Source of the DNA: Tetmemena sp. SeJ-2015 | Taxonomy: Eukaryota; Ciliophora; Spirotrichea; Sporadotrichida; Oxytrichidae | NCBI GenBank assembly: GCA_027382625.1 | Contig: JAJKFJ010022255.1 | Span: 62,001-126,000, forward strand | Reading direction: 5' to 3' | Length of the DNA stretch: 64,000 nucleotides | Part shown: in pieces, positions 12,501-23,539 of the stretch | Layout: every line of letters starts with the position of its first letter | Numbering within the stretch: position 1 is the first letter of the stretch | Made by a program: the position numbers and the translations under genes | Notes under the pieces: generated by a model | The model's input: the letters and a program-made list of their open reading frames with translations, nothing else | Told to the model about the DNA's origin: nothing | Database searches by the model: none

Positions 12501-15500
12501 GGAAAGAATTCCTTTTGCCTTGCTCACTGATTCTTATTACATAGCAGAAGTAGAGTGACAAGACTAATGCAATGTCTCTCGAGCTTGCAATATTTTCACC
12601 TCTCCTTTAAGGATTTGCAGCTCTGTCGATATTAGAGTTATTATTGATGAAATACTAGAAGAGCTTGCAAAATCTGGAAACATCTCTCAAACTCACAGCC
12701 CATGTCGTATTTTCTCTTCTCTTAATAAGATCTTGCGAAATAAAAACTGCTTTTGCGATTTGATCAATTTCTTGTTAGAGCATTTTTATCAATGTTATCT
12801 GGTTTTAACTCTTTTCGATCCATAGCTTAGCCAAAGATAGCATTTTGCCGAAAATTAAATTCTAACTTCTATATACTATCATTGGATAAAATTTGAGCTT
12901 CTTCAAAAGTTTTCTCAATCATTTTCTTGATGTATTTTTCTTCCTCGGATTAGTGGAGCGACTTGTAGTCCCAAATGTACGGGATGAAACTTTCTGGCAA
13001 GGGAAGTACTCGATAGACTAATCTAGACATAGTTAAACACAAATTATAATAAATCTATTTTAGTATTAAAGTTTGATCTCTATCATTCATAGTTATAAAT
13101 TAACAGTATTCTATTCATCCTTAAACCGGATGAGAGTCCTGAGACTTCAGTAGGTCTAAGTTTGAAGGGGTTGCATGCAGCTATAAGGAATATATTTTCC
13201 TCTAGTCTCAATCCGTTGATATGTCTATCAATGAATACTTCCTTGAGCAAGCCATTTATATTTTCATTGGTGTTTATCTCATCAAAGAACATAATCACTT
13301 TTCTCTTTCTCCTTGGGACTTCACCATCCTAAGCACGAGCTATTGTCTGAGCCTCGGTTACAAACTTATTTATGTCTTCTTCAGTTATTCATATCATTAA
13401 AATAGACAAGCTAAGAAATTTATTCCTGCATGGACGTTTAGAACCATAAATTCTGCATCTATTAGGAAACATAGATATTGAACAAGTGAAGTCTTTCCAA
13501 CACCAAAATTAAAATGAATCACTTTTAATAAGTAGATTATTAATTTAGGACCAGTTTCTCCCATTAGCAAGATAGGCTAGAAGTTCCTAATTCTCAAGTA
13601 AATGAGCACCAGTTTCATGAAATTATCGAGAGTGAAAACAAGATTCTTAAGCTCCTTCATTTTTCTGATTCGCTCCTTGCGAGCATCAGTAACACATATG
13701 TTCAATATCTTTTCTATGAATTGAGCCTGAGTATATTCGCTATATGGCTTTAGTTACTGGTTCTCTTTGTCCTTCTTATTGATCATTCTATGATATTCTT
13801 AATAAGCCTCAGGCACACTTGAAACTTCTTTAAAAATTGCGGTTATGTCTCCACCGTCGTTGAAAACTTAATCAGTACATCATAAATTATAAAACTATGA
13901 AAGGATGTCTGTAAACATCCCACTCTATTTCTCTAAATCTATTTTAAATGATGATAGTGTATAATTAAGTTTAATTTATCAAAATCTGTTAGCTTACTCT
14001 TCTTCGAGGGCTCTTCTCTCAAGTGACTAAGAAATTTCTTGAGAGTCGGTGTATTTCTCCACAATCTTAATTATCCCTAATTAATTAAATAAGTAATTTA
14101 AATTGCTAAATTTTTTGTATTATAAGACAGATTTAAAAATATTTTCAATCTTTTTATAATTTCAGCTCTCAGTTTACTAAAATAATTTGATAAATTCAAA
14201 AATAAAATTAATTCAGTGAATGGAAATTCTACGAGAAAGATCAAAGAGCTAAGTCATAACCTAGAGATGGAACTTCCTAGCTCGTTTTTAAATGTTAAAG
14301 AAGCCAGTCATTTATCTCTCCAAGTTCTCTTAATCAAAGAATGGACTATTTTCCATGCGCGTTATCTAATCAAAAACGAAGTCTACATATGAGTTCACAT
14401 AAATATATATGTTTACACCTCAATCTTTAAATCTTATCATAGTAGTAGTTCTATATTTTCAACTCCATTGAAAAGTTCTTACGCAGAATCATCTAGCAGT
14501 CTTCTACACTAAGCAACTACTTAGGGACTTTAAGTATTTTAGGATCATAGTTCTTTCTTTGTTAGGGCTCTGTTATTTGACTTAAGTACCTACTTTAAAC
14601 ATTTCATTTTGAAAAAAAAAATTATCCTACTAACCTTCTGGAACTTATCTTGAACTTCCTCCCTTGCTTGGACGCTCATGAAATTCCAGATCTTAGTTTT
14701 CTCCGCAAAGTTGTTATTGATAAAGATAGAGGAAAGTTTCTCATTTAATCCATGCCCAACTTCCACAAAGATTTTATGATTCCAAGGGATGTGAAGGATC
14801 TCTGAGAATTGGAAGTTCAAGCACTTCAGAATCAGCAATTCAAACAGATGTTTTTCCATTTAAAAAATAAAGGATACAGGATGACGTTCAGTCTTTAAAA
14901 ATAAAAATTATTCACTCTTCTTTTCCACAAGGGTAGACATCGTAATGCAAATATACTTTTCCCACTGGGTATGTTAGATTTGAGGAGTTTTCTTTTATCA
15001 TGTTGATAAACTTCTTCTTTGATAAAGATCACAAATATAATGAATCTCTTTACATAACCTATTAGTTATATTTGAAGAGATCCGTGAATTGGTATTCTTA
15101 GAATTTGAGACTGCCTATCTTTTTAAGCCTTTTACTTGATATACTCTGTCTTACCGAGACCACAGTAACTTGACTTGATAATTTCTATGTTGTCAAAGTT
15201 TTTGCGTAAATAGTCCTTCAAATTATCATCTTAGCAAATTAAGAAGTTAAAAGACAACTAAAGAAATTACTATATCTCTGAGATACTGATTGAAGGTATG
15301 AGAATTGCGAAGAATTTCAATTAGTCTTGAGGTTTAGTTGGCCATCTGAACGCAGAGCACATACAATGTAAAGACTTAGTTGAAGTTTTCAGGGGGGTCA
15401 CTCTTGAATTAGTTTATGTACAAGTAAGTTTAAATTGAATAAGCATCATGCAAATGACAAATTAAGTTTAGTGCTAAATCTGGAAAGGCAGTTTTTAGAA

Positions 15501-18500
15501 GTTAGCAATCACGAATGGCTTGCTCGCTTATTTCTAGTTAGGGAACAGTACTGATCTATTTATGAAGGACTGAATCTCTATCATTTGAGTGTCTTCCTCG
15601 CAAAACAATACTCTGTCAACAAATTAAAAGAAAGTGTTATGATCTAAGTCATAAGAAGGAATGAGCCTTGAAATTGCGAAAATAGAGAATATAGCCTTAA
15701 CTAAGCTCAGATTATCGGTACGATTTTGTACTAGGCAGATCCACTTTAAAGCTAGAAGCCTACATCTCTTAATTATTGCTAATTAAAGCGAGCCTCTTGA
15801 TCAGAAGACTGGGCTATGTTTTATTCATCCCAAATCAGTTGCATGCCCTGTAATAGATCATTTTTGTTTCTTGAAAATATCTCTCTCGTAAGTTGCCTCT
15901 TATAAACTTTATAAATCATCATCTTCATTTAATTATTTTTAATGAATTAATAATTCGACTAAATTCTTTATGATTGACAGCAAATAAAAAAATTCAAATC
16001 ATTTCAAATAAGATTTATTTTAACTTTGATTGATTCGAGTTTCGAGTATATTTTTTAAAATTGTATTTCCGTGAGATTTGGAGAGTTGATTTAAGCAACT
16101 AGATGGTTGGGCACATAATTAAGGAAGTAGAATTCACTTCTCTAAGTCTATAAGGAATCCTTAAGCTCTTCATATGTTTTGCTGAAATTCTTTTACTAAA
16201 ATCTAAGCTTGTCAACAATTCATAATATATTATGCAGGTTAAAGGGAATTCACTTATGATATAATTGAGGCTCTAGTTATGGGAATTCTGAGTATTTCGC
16301 AATACTCAACATCTTACTGGAAATCAATATGGCCGTAATTCTTAAGATCTTAGAGGTGCTAGTGAATCAGCTAGCACAAGTCCACTGACTCTGTGAAAAT
16401 TTTATCAATCTCAATGACTTCCAGTTGCCTCTGAGCACTTGACTTAAATTAGAAGCACAAATATAATAAATGACTTCTTTGAATGGATAAACAGCTTAGC
16501 CCTCACAGAGTGCTATAAGATCTTATCTTCTGGCATTCTAGTAAGTTTCTTTTCCGAATTGCTTCCTCTCGTTTAAGGCTTTCTTGCCATCCGTGTTTTC
16601 AAGGGCTGATCTGTCTAGCTATTCAGTGGAGGGTTATGGAGCATTTATTTCTAGAGCGAAATGGAACTTCTTCCTTTGCTGGAAAAAGATGAATACTCCG
16701 AATTTAAGAGCATTCTCAATTACTTGGAGTGTGTTTTCAGCATCATTTCTGGAGGAGCGAGTCATCCTTTTGATTTCTTGAAGATTCGCATTCATAATTT
16801 ATAATTTGTATAGAGAGAAGTTAAAAGTTAGATTGTGATTGCAGATGGAAAGCATTTATAATGATATAGAAAGTTTAATAAGTGTAAGCTTTTAGAGGAA
16901 GTCTTTTTCGTTTATAACTTAATGGGAAAGCTTATTCGAAAGAAGTTAAAGGACTTGCTCATAGTCATTAGAGGGCAGTTCTTGTATTTTATTATACAAG
17001 TCTACGAAGAACACTGAAACAGAGTTGATGCTCTCTATTGTTCTGTTATTTAATGACGCGGAATCATCCAATTCATAGAGACTGTTGAAACTGAAGCCAC
17101 TTTCTTGGATGCAAAACTCATACGTCTCTTGACTTCTGACATACTCTTAGAGAAGATCCCACTAAATGCTGTTCTATTTGTCCATGTGTTGAAAGTCCTA
17201 AATTATGCTACTTACTCTTTCTGAGATATGATCAATAGTCTCCGCCGGGTTGTTGTTTTTCATCTGCTCTAAGAATTAAATTTAATTTAAAAAATTAGAC
17301 TTAAATATAATTCAGCCATTCTCTTGAGCGCAGGTGTGAGCTGCACTTCCCCCGATTCTGACTTCTTTTAGTAGCAGGTTAGGTTGTAGATGATCTCTGA
17401 CCTCTCCTTAAACTGGTCTTATCTTGTGAAATTTTTCAAATCTTTAGCTAAATTCTGATGAAAGGGGGCTGGAGGAATGAAATACTTCTACGACTGAGGC
17501 TAGTGATTTTATAAGAAAACTCCAATCATATATATAAAAAGAATTTATTCTTGTAATTAAATAAATCAAGTTGAGTTCTTGATCCACTGCTTCAGGCTTT
17601 ATATTACTCCAGGCTTTGAGTATTTCAAACTGACAGATTTTCCGTTTAGGGTACTCAATCAAGCATCTGAAATGCTCAGACATTTTCTTGCCAAAAAGAT
17701 TACATCAATTTTTAAATAGTACATTCTTATTTATAATGAATAAGATAATCCATGCAAGCCTTATCATAACCCTCCAACTTCACTTGATATTCTCCAGTTT
17801 AATATTTATAAAGAATTTAAAATAAATATCTTAAAGTTTGTTCATCTTTGTATTCCTCAAAGGGGAACATTGTTTTCTCTAACTTCCTACCCAAGGCACA
17901 AAAACAAGTTTTCAAATACTTTAGAGTCTCTGAAAAGATGGAAGAGGTCACTGTGCGGTAATTTTTGAATTATTCAAACTACTCAAGCGACTCCGCCTTT
18001 TGAATCATTAGATTATCCTTGGAGTAGGCTATTTAGTCCAATTTTTTCTAGAATACTTTGGTATGGACGTTTATATCACTTTTCTAAGCCCAATGTAAGT
18101 AGTTTTAAAACTTATCCATCTACTGAAAAAATTTCACATAGATATTCTCGATTCAAATAGTTGTACAAAATTAGAAGTCTTAATAATTATTCTGGTAAAA
18201 TTAAATTTTCAATTTTTAAAATATAAATCGATTCGATGTAGAATAATTAAGTCAAAACTTGGGTCTATAAGTTTGATAATTGAAGTTAGGTTCTTTCTTT
18301 TTTAAACTACTATATCGTTTCCTTCTTTCAAATATATTAATATTACAAAACTAATTTAATTAGTTCAATGTAATAGACAGATCTTTAAGTCGCATCACAA
18401 GTTCTGTGATCTTTCTTCTCAAATTCAAGATCAAGTCATAATTATAATAAAATTAAATTTATGAAGGAGGTTTAAATCATCCACTAGATTATATTTTTTT

Positions 18501-21500
18501 AAATAAATATTTTTAGTCATGCTCCATGTAATTTGAGCTAATTTTGAGTACATAAAACACCTTATCATCCTCGAAAGGATTCAAAAAAAAGATAATTACA
18601 TTTATTCTTCTTATCTTTATCTAGCATTTTACCCAAAGCAGATATTATAAAACATAAGTATTTTTCTAAGCGTTGAAGGCCTAATCAGCAATAGGCTTGA
18701 GTTTTTCGCTCTGAGAGTATGATGGGGGTCTGGGAAAAGCCTTCTGAAGATTGAAATCACTCCTTACTCGTCCAGCTACTGCTCTTCAACAAATTTAGCA
18801 ACTACATTCGCAAACATGTCAATCTAGTCGTTTTGAACTTCATTCTCCTCCTCTCCTTAACCTTTAGTTATTTTTATTACTTGCTCCAGAAGTTTGTCTA
18901 TGTGGTGCTGAGACCTGAATATAAAAGCATCCTAATTAAAATAATAAAATAGAAACTAAAATTAATTTAACTTCAAGGAATTAAAACTCAAATATTATTT
19001 TAAATTGGTTAAGTTCTCTTTTTAATTAAAATTTGTTCTATTAAATCATACAGATATTTTAAATGCAAAATCCTAAATAATAATATGGTGTACATGTGCG
19101 TTATCATTTTCTTTTTAATGGGAGCAGGATCGTAGTCTGGAATTTTATTAAAGCTCACATCGTGAAGCTAATTGCAAAATCTACTTGTCGCCTAGTAAAC
19201 TTATTTAATATTTTTTTTAATTTACTTTTTTACTTAATAACCTTTGAAAATATTTTAATTATAATGCTTAATTTGAGAAAATAATCACACTATAAAATAA
19301 AAAAAGCAAATTTTTGACTTATCTCTTTTTAAAATGTTTTATTGCTCCTGGAGAGATTTCTTAGTTCTTAATAAGTTGTAAAAATTGGAGGCCACCAGAT
19401 TCTAAACTTCCTTAAAGGGATAATAAAAATAATTTTTTTTAAAAACGACTAATAAGTTCTGAGTTTAAGGGTATTTTCATTAGTTTAAATAATAAAGGGA
19501 AACTTCTATTTTTAGGTTATTTATTTTATAGGGCTTTTACTATTCTCTTCTAGGGATGTGAAGAATGAGAAAGTCCATAAATTTAGACTGAAGATGAGGG
19601 TTGCTATCATGCAGAACTATTTTCTTCAAAAATTCGAAAGTTAGAATGCCGTAGTTCTCCAACAGCAAATCAGTATATAGAGTTTGAATAATAAAGCATA
19701 ATAAAAAGAATCATAGAGAGATATAAAAGTAAACCCTTGGGGTATAAATAAGACCCTTTATACGATAAAATTTGTAAATTTATTTTTATAAAATTTATTT
19801 TTTTTAATTCGCTAAGTCAAAATGTTGTTTATATTTAAGCTCAACTCGATCATTTTAATATATTTTTGAGTTTGCAAGGGTTAGTTTTTAAGTTAATACT
19901 CAAAGTATTGAAGTATTTCTTTTTAGAAAACCACTTTGAGATAAATTTGAGGATAGAGTAAATAATTTTATTTTACTTTGAATTGTGGGATGATCAATAG
20001 TCGCTTTATATTTTGAGAAACGAATTCTTTGTTGATTGCCTTCGCCTAGTTTTACTTATCATGAATCGATTTAAAGTCTATGCAAGCTTAGAGCTTGACT
20101 TCATCTGTAGCTACTTCCCTCAATTCTTCCACGTTTAAAAAAGCAAACTTTTATGCATATAATACAAGTTTGAGAGAAGATCATCCAGACTTTTACTTTT
20201 CTTGAGGGCGTAGTGGATGAGCTCTAAAAATGTAAATTTCATTTTTCAAAGATGAGAACTTGAACGCTGGTTGAATCTTGATAAATGCTGAATGCCTTAG
20301 CCTATTTTATGACGTCCTTCAGTTTGTTGAAATGAAACTCATCCTTAATTATTAGCTGCTTTTCCAAGAATAGAATATAAATTCTATGGTCTATAAATAC
20401 TAACTAAGAAAGCATATTAGTTTGGTACGAATTCTATGATGTCGAAAAACTCGAGAGCTAGTAAAGGCTCAAGTTTCATAATACCATGATACCCCCTCAC
20501 AACATCAGTGTAATTATCTTTCCCTCTCAGTTCTAGAATAATTTTTCTCAGGGAACCAAAGATCAAGATGGTAATCATGTTTCTTAGAATTGGTGCTAGG
20601 GCCTGGGCTTTGCTCTAAACCTTCTTTTAATCCACATAGGAAAGCATCTCAATAAAGTACAAGCACAAGTCCGTAAAAATTCTAAAAAGAATTGAATCAA
20701 CAAAATATAAAGTCTTTGAGTTTATCTTGGAACAAGTCATAGTCTTGTGTATATAAAAAACCATAATTTCATTTATATTGTGAGAAGATCTTCAAAGTTG
20801 TAGAAAGAGGAAAAGAGTTTCCCTCCACAGTCAAGAAGCTATTGAGTTCTTTAAATATCTTGGGCGTACCACACTAGTCTTTTCTCTCCTCGAATCGATT
20901 TACAAAGCATCTGATGAGGAGTTCATAGTATTCCTTCCTTTGACTCGGTAGTAATTAAGAGATCAGCTGCTTCTTGCTTTGGAAAATATCGAAGAAAGCT
21001 TCTAGGTTTAAGTACTTCTTTCCCTTGGTCTTTTCAGACTCAATCTCATCTGTTTATGAGACCCCTGCATAAGATTCTCCCTCTGTATCTTCAATAGTCT
21101 TGAGGTAGCTGTACTTCAACTCCGTGAGAGGTTTGCCATTTCTTCCTTCGTTTTGAATCTGCAAGAAAACGTGGTAGATGTTTTCGTCGAGACGCGTCAT
21201 CTTGATTGGCTCAGTTTGGGAAGGCACGTTACGAAGCTTAAGTCGGAAAACTGTCTTTTAGTCTAGCTTTTAGCTCATGAGGTAAAAGTTGATGGGCAGG
21301 CTTTCTCGCTGACTTGAATCTGTTATATTATCAAAATCTGCATCTTCTTCTTATCCCATCTAGAAATTCTATTAAGCAAACGAGTCGCCTAGCGTTTTTC
21401 GGACTTAATTAAGCCAAAAAGAGTAATTTGGACGCTTATAAAATCATAAGAGTGAAACTTACAGGATAGTTAAATCCATTCAGGAATTAAATACACTAAA

Positions 21501-21533
21501 TTGTAATGATTTATTGGATCCATGGTGTTCCAT
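578..21533 (-). CDS. Giant RNF213 (mysterin)-type AAA+ protein with C-terminal DENN module
   Basis: Starts at ATG 21531-21533 and runs through many introns and IESs to TGA 578-580, roughly 6,000 codons or more. RNF213-type signatures, in protein order: a Walker B region MIMFFDEINTNENI...AACNPFKLR (13083-13298); Walker A GKPGSSKT (about 12260-12290); Walker B VVIVFDEIGLAEWS (about 12040-12080); the segment RDFHGLRDFYSLVKYIAPKI (11640-11700). RNF213 family C-terminal helices follow (LKLKNILHFYQQLE... at 2183-2500). The frame then continues across an ACATT-bounded insert into a coiled linker, a uDENN-like region (about 1250-1800) and a cDENN block with PFSWCHTCISILPKDLLEIV and PTPFIVGI (752-900). 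RNF213 acts as an ATP-driven ubiquitin ligase on lipid droplets and pathogen surfaces. I saw no classical RING; a Cys cluster lies at 6480-6640. Alternative: two genes, RNF213-like and DENN. Single-gene continuity rests on IES junctions at 17696, 3177, 2713 and 2116. Confidence 0.6.
752..1060 (-). other. cDENN domain block
   Basis: Codes for PFSWCHTCISILPKDLLEIV followed by ASPTPFIVGI, the typical core of DENN domains (Rab guanine-nucleotide exchange modules). Just upstream on the minus strand another frame gives DFYKLVYAVLCETSLIVVAD, which also matches the start of a cDENN core. At least one unresolved IES or intron must therefore lie between them, around 900-960. Confidence 0.7.
2116..2176 (-). 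other. IES, pointer ACATT (56 bp)
   Basis: Pointer copies sit at 2116-2120 and 2172-2176 (AATGT on +). Joining them gives LLFGQEKTFAEATQVNKFNF without a stop and connects the RNF213-like C-terminal region to the DENN part. Confidence 0.6.
2713..2853 (-). other. IES, pointer AAATC (136 bp)
   Basis: Copies at 2713-2717 and 2849-2853 (GATTT on +). The unspliced frame meets TGA at 2811. Joining the copies gives KQRAQNLYSQIREVAEMIPQ in frame. Most of the insert is strongly AT-rich. An alternative reading is a gene end at 2811. Confidence 0.5.
3177..3214 (-). other. IES, pointer CTTGAT (32 bp)
   Basis: Copies at 3177-3182 and 3209-3214 (ATCAAG on +). Joining gives GKHLDLFLGFIIAKKVSQN. The insert has no GT-AG boundary. 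Confidence 0.75.
4140..4875. other. Long AT-rich insert (about 0.7 kb) inside the giant gene
   Basis: Minus-strand coding of good composition stops near 4874 (TGA) after MMKEYLEVQHE and resumes near 4130 (FTESSSKQLNLSNHIVKK). The interval is very AT-rich. It carries an 82-codon plus-strand frame (4468-4716) of low complexity that I do not believe is a gene. It is best read as a long IES, or else as a spacer if the RNF213-like and downstream parts are separate genes. I did not find its pointer. Confidence 0.45.
10548..10673 (-). other. IES, pointer TTTGG (121 bp) with internal tandem duplication
   Basis: Pointer copies on + are CCAAA at 10548-10552 and 10669-10673. Joining gives GSLQIFGWLNPQKGKPTLLK and bypasses a TGA. 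Inside, two imperfect copies of one unit lie about 78 bp apart, both containing TAACCACCCAAATCAAAT (copies begin at about 10541 and 10619). Confidence 0.7.
17696..17746 (-). other. IES, pointer ATCTT (46 bp)
   Basis: Copies at 17696-17700 and 17742-17746 (AAGAT on +). Unjoined, the upstream frame ends at TGA 17676. Joined it gives KACMDYLFGKKMSEHFRCLI, linking the 17.7-21.5 kb part to the AAA+ core as one gene. Confidence 0.7.
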
Positions 21534-21831
21534 TTTATCAAATATCTCTTTTCTTGCAATATCTAAGTTTTATATCTTTACTATGTATAATAACTTATTA
21601 CTTCTCTTGCTAAGAAGAAGCTTATTTATTTTTTGATCAAAAGGATTATTCCTATCTCAGAGATAGCAGGCGCAGAATGAAATTTAATTTCTGATACTAT
21701 TCTCCTTAATCATTTGCTTCTCTTTATAGAAACAGAAATGTTTAAGTTTAATATCAAGCAAGACTAAATTGTTCTTTTAAGAAATAAGGTAATACCTATT
21801 AATAATTTTATCATATAATAATCAATTCAAT
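21534..21831. promoter_or_regulatory. Divergent intergenic region, giant gene / PPAN
   Basis: About 300 bp of AT-rich DNA lies between two divergent start codons. It holds a perfect small palindrome CTATCTC-A-GAGATAG at 21652-21666. No other signal is recognised. It must carry both promoters, and possibly the ends of two macronuclear chromosomes. Confidence 0.4.
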
Positions 21832-23283
21832 ATGCCCAGAAAAGGAGGAAAGAGAGTAAGAGCAAATTCCATAGTCTAACTCGCATTCTTAACATATTTG
21901 ATTATAGAAGAAGACCCGCACCCACAAAGAAATTGTTGATGAGGATGCTAACTTTGCCCCAAAGTGTAAGAAATGAGTTCCTGATTTAAACATAATTTAG
22001 CATTCATCATTAAGAGAGGGAAGATAGGAATATATTTGAAAGAGTTGCTGCAAGACATGAGAGAGCTCATGTACCCTTATACTGCTCTCAAGCTCAAGGA
22101 CCGCAAGAAGAATACTATCAAAGACTTCCTCTCAGTTGCTGGTTAATTTGGAGTCACTCACATGATGGCCTTCTCTCAAACTGATAAGTCTTGCTACCTT
22201 CGCTTCCTCAAAAATCCTAAAGGCCCTACTGTCACTTTTATAATAGTTTTAATTGCTTTACTTTCAAAATTGAAGACTACTCGTTATCCAAGGATGTGAT
22301 TAAGTACATGCAGAAGAAGAGATAAAGCAAAGTATTCTCAAGGCAGTTGCAGAACGCACCCTTGTTGATTATGAACGGCTTTGGAGGACGCGATGAAAAC
22401 GATGCATTTAAAATCGTATCTCTGATGATACAGAGCATGTTCCCTCCTATTAAAGTGCAGAGCATGAACCTATCTTAGTGCAAGAGAGTTGTCCTCTTCA
22501 ACCTTATGACTGATGCAAGTGGGCAGGAGTATCTGGAATTCCGTCACTACGGTCTCTCAGCTAGACAGCGCTCTATCAATAAGTCTATCAAGCGTCTAGT
22601 GAACAACAAGAAAATTCCCAATCTTGCTCGCTACAACGATACCTAACTTAAATTTTCTATAATTCGATGTTGCCGATTACATTTTCTCCAAAGGAGGTGG
22701 ATATTCCAGTGAGTCAGAGGCTGATGACATCCCAGAGGGTAAGATTGTGTTGCCAGAGGACTTCTAAGACAAGAAAAAGGACACTAATGTGGCTATTAAG
22801 TTACACGAGATCGGTCCTAGACTGAAACTGAGACTGGTGAAAATTGAGGAGGGTGTTTGCAGAGGCAACGTAGTGTACCATGCATTCGTGAACAAGAGCA
22901 AGAAATAGATAAAGGAGCAGTTTGAAGACATAAAAAAGAAGAGAGATCTCAAGGCAGAGCGCAAGAAGCAGCAAGATGAAAATGTTAAGAGAAAGCAGGC
23001 ATGAGAAGGATACTAAAGAGCAGGCAAAGAAAGCAAAATACGAAGCCAGAGCTGAGGAGGAAGAAGAGGGAGAGGAAAGCGAGGAAGCATTTGTGGATCA
23101 AGACAAGAAGCAAGCAAGAAGAGAGATGCAAAGAAAACAGACAAGAAAAAAGCAGTAGCGTTTGAGGAGTATAACGATGCAGTGATTGATGAGTCAAAGG
23201 ATGCAAGAGCTCTCCCCAAAAACATAAAGTATATGAAAAACATGCCCAAGAAGCCTTCCATGCTTGGCAAGAGAAAGAAGTGA
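21832..23283 (+). CDS. PPAN: PPAN / SSF1 Brix-domain ribosome biogenesis protein
   Basis: Nucleolar factor needed for large-subunit pre-rRNA maturation. ATG 21832, TGA 23281-23283. The Brix/sigma-70-like domain is clear: DFLSVAGQFGVTHMMAFSQT, FKIEDYSLSKDV, LLIMNGFGG, LEFRHYGLSARQRSINKS and LHEIGPRLKLRLVKIEEG. An acidic/basic tail follows, ending KPSMLGKRKK. GT-AG introns lie at 21856-21907 and 21966-22000. Four IESs with pointers ACTTT, CGAT, GCAGGCA and GACAAGAA break the frame. With all four removed the protein is continuous to the stop, which makes this the cleanest proof of germline DNA in the window. Confidence 0.93.
22234..22264 (+). other. IES in PPAN, pointer ACTTT (26 bp)
   Basis: Copies at 22234-22238 and 22260-22264. 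Joining restores PTVTFKIEDYSL. The insert is AT-rich with no GT-AG ends. Confidence 0.9.
22637..22668 (+). other. IES in PPAN, pointer CGAT (28 bp)
   Basis: Copies at 22637-22640 and 22665-22668. Joining restores NLARYNDVADYIFSK in the Brix domain. Confidence 0.9.
22995..23026 (+). other. IES in PPAN, pointer GCAGGCA (25 bp)
   Basis: Copies at 22995-23001 and 23020-23026. Joining removes an in-frame TGA and gives NVKRKQAKKAKYEARAEE. The insert is purine-rich, not AT-only, so it resembles coding DNA. Confidence 0.88.
23102..23147 (+). other. IES in PPAN, pointer GACAAGAA (38 bp)
   Basis: Copies at 23102-23109 and 23140-23147. Joining gives AFVDQDKKKAVAFEEYNDAV and brings in the terminal frame. 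The insert is purine-rich. Confidence 0.85.
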
Positions 23284-23539
23284 CCAGTGGTTTGTATATC
23301 TAAATGAGGCCTCTGGGGCTGCTTAATTAAAACCTTAATTCTTCTTATAAAATTAATACAAGTTATTGCCATATTTAACGAAATTGGAGATTTATAATCT
23401 TATAAAATTATTTTTAAAGTGGGGCCTATATATATATTTTAAAAGAAAAGTAAATTTTTTAATCTAAATTGACTAATTGATTCTTATTTTATTTCTTGAT
23501 TTGAGAATAATAAATTAGAATTTAAACTGAGCAGGAATA
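23284..23539. other. AT-rich spacer PPAN / YIPF
   Basis: About 250 bp of AT-rich DNA with no coding signal. It contains a short (TA)n run near 23430. Confidence 0.5.

Noticed and set aside
17676..17683. Gene boundary (overlapping TGA and ATG) in the giant gene
   Set aside because: An ATCTT-bounded 46-bp insert joins the two frames without a stop, so they are one gene.
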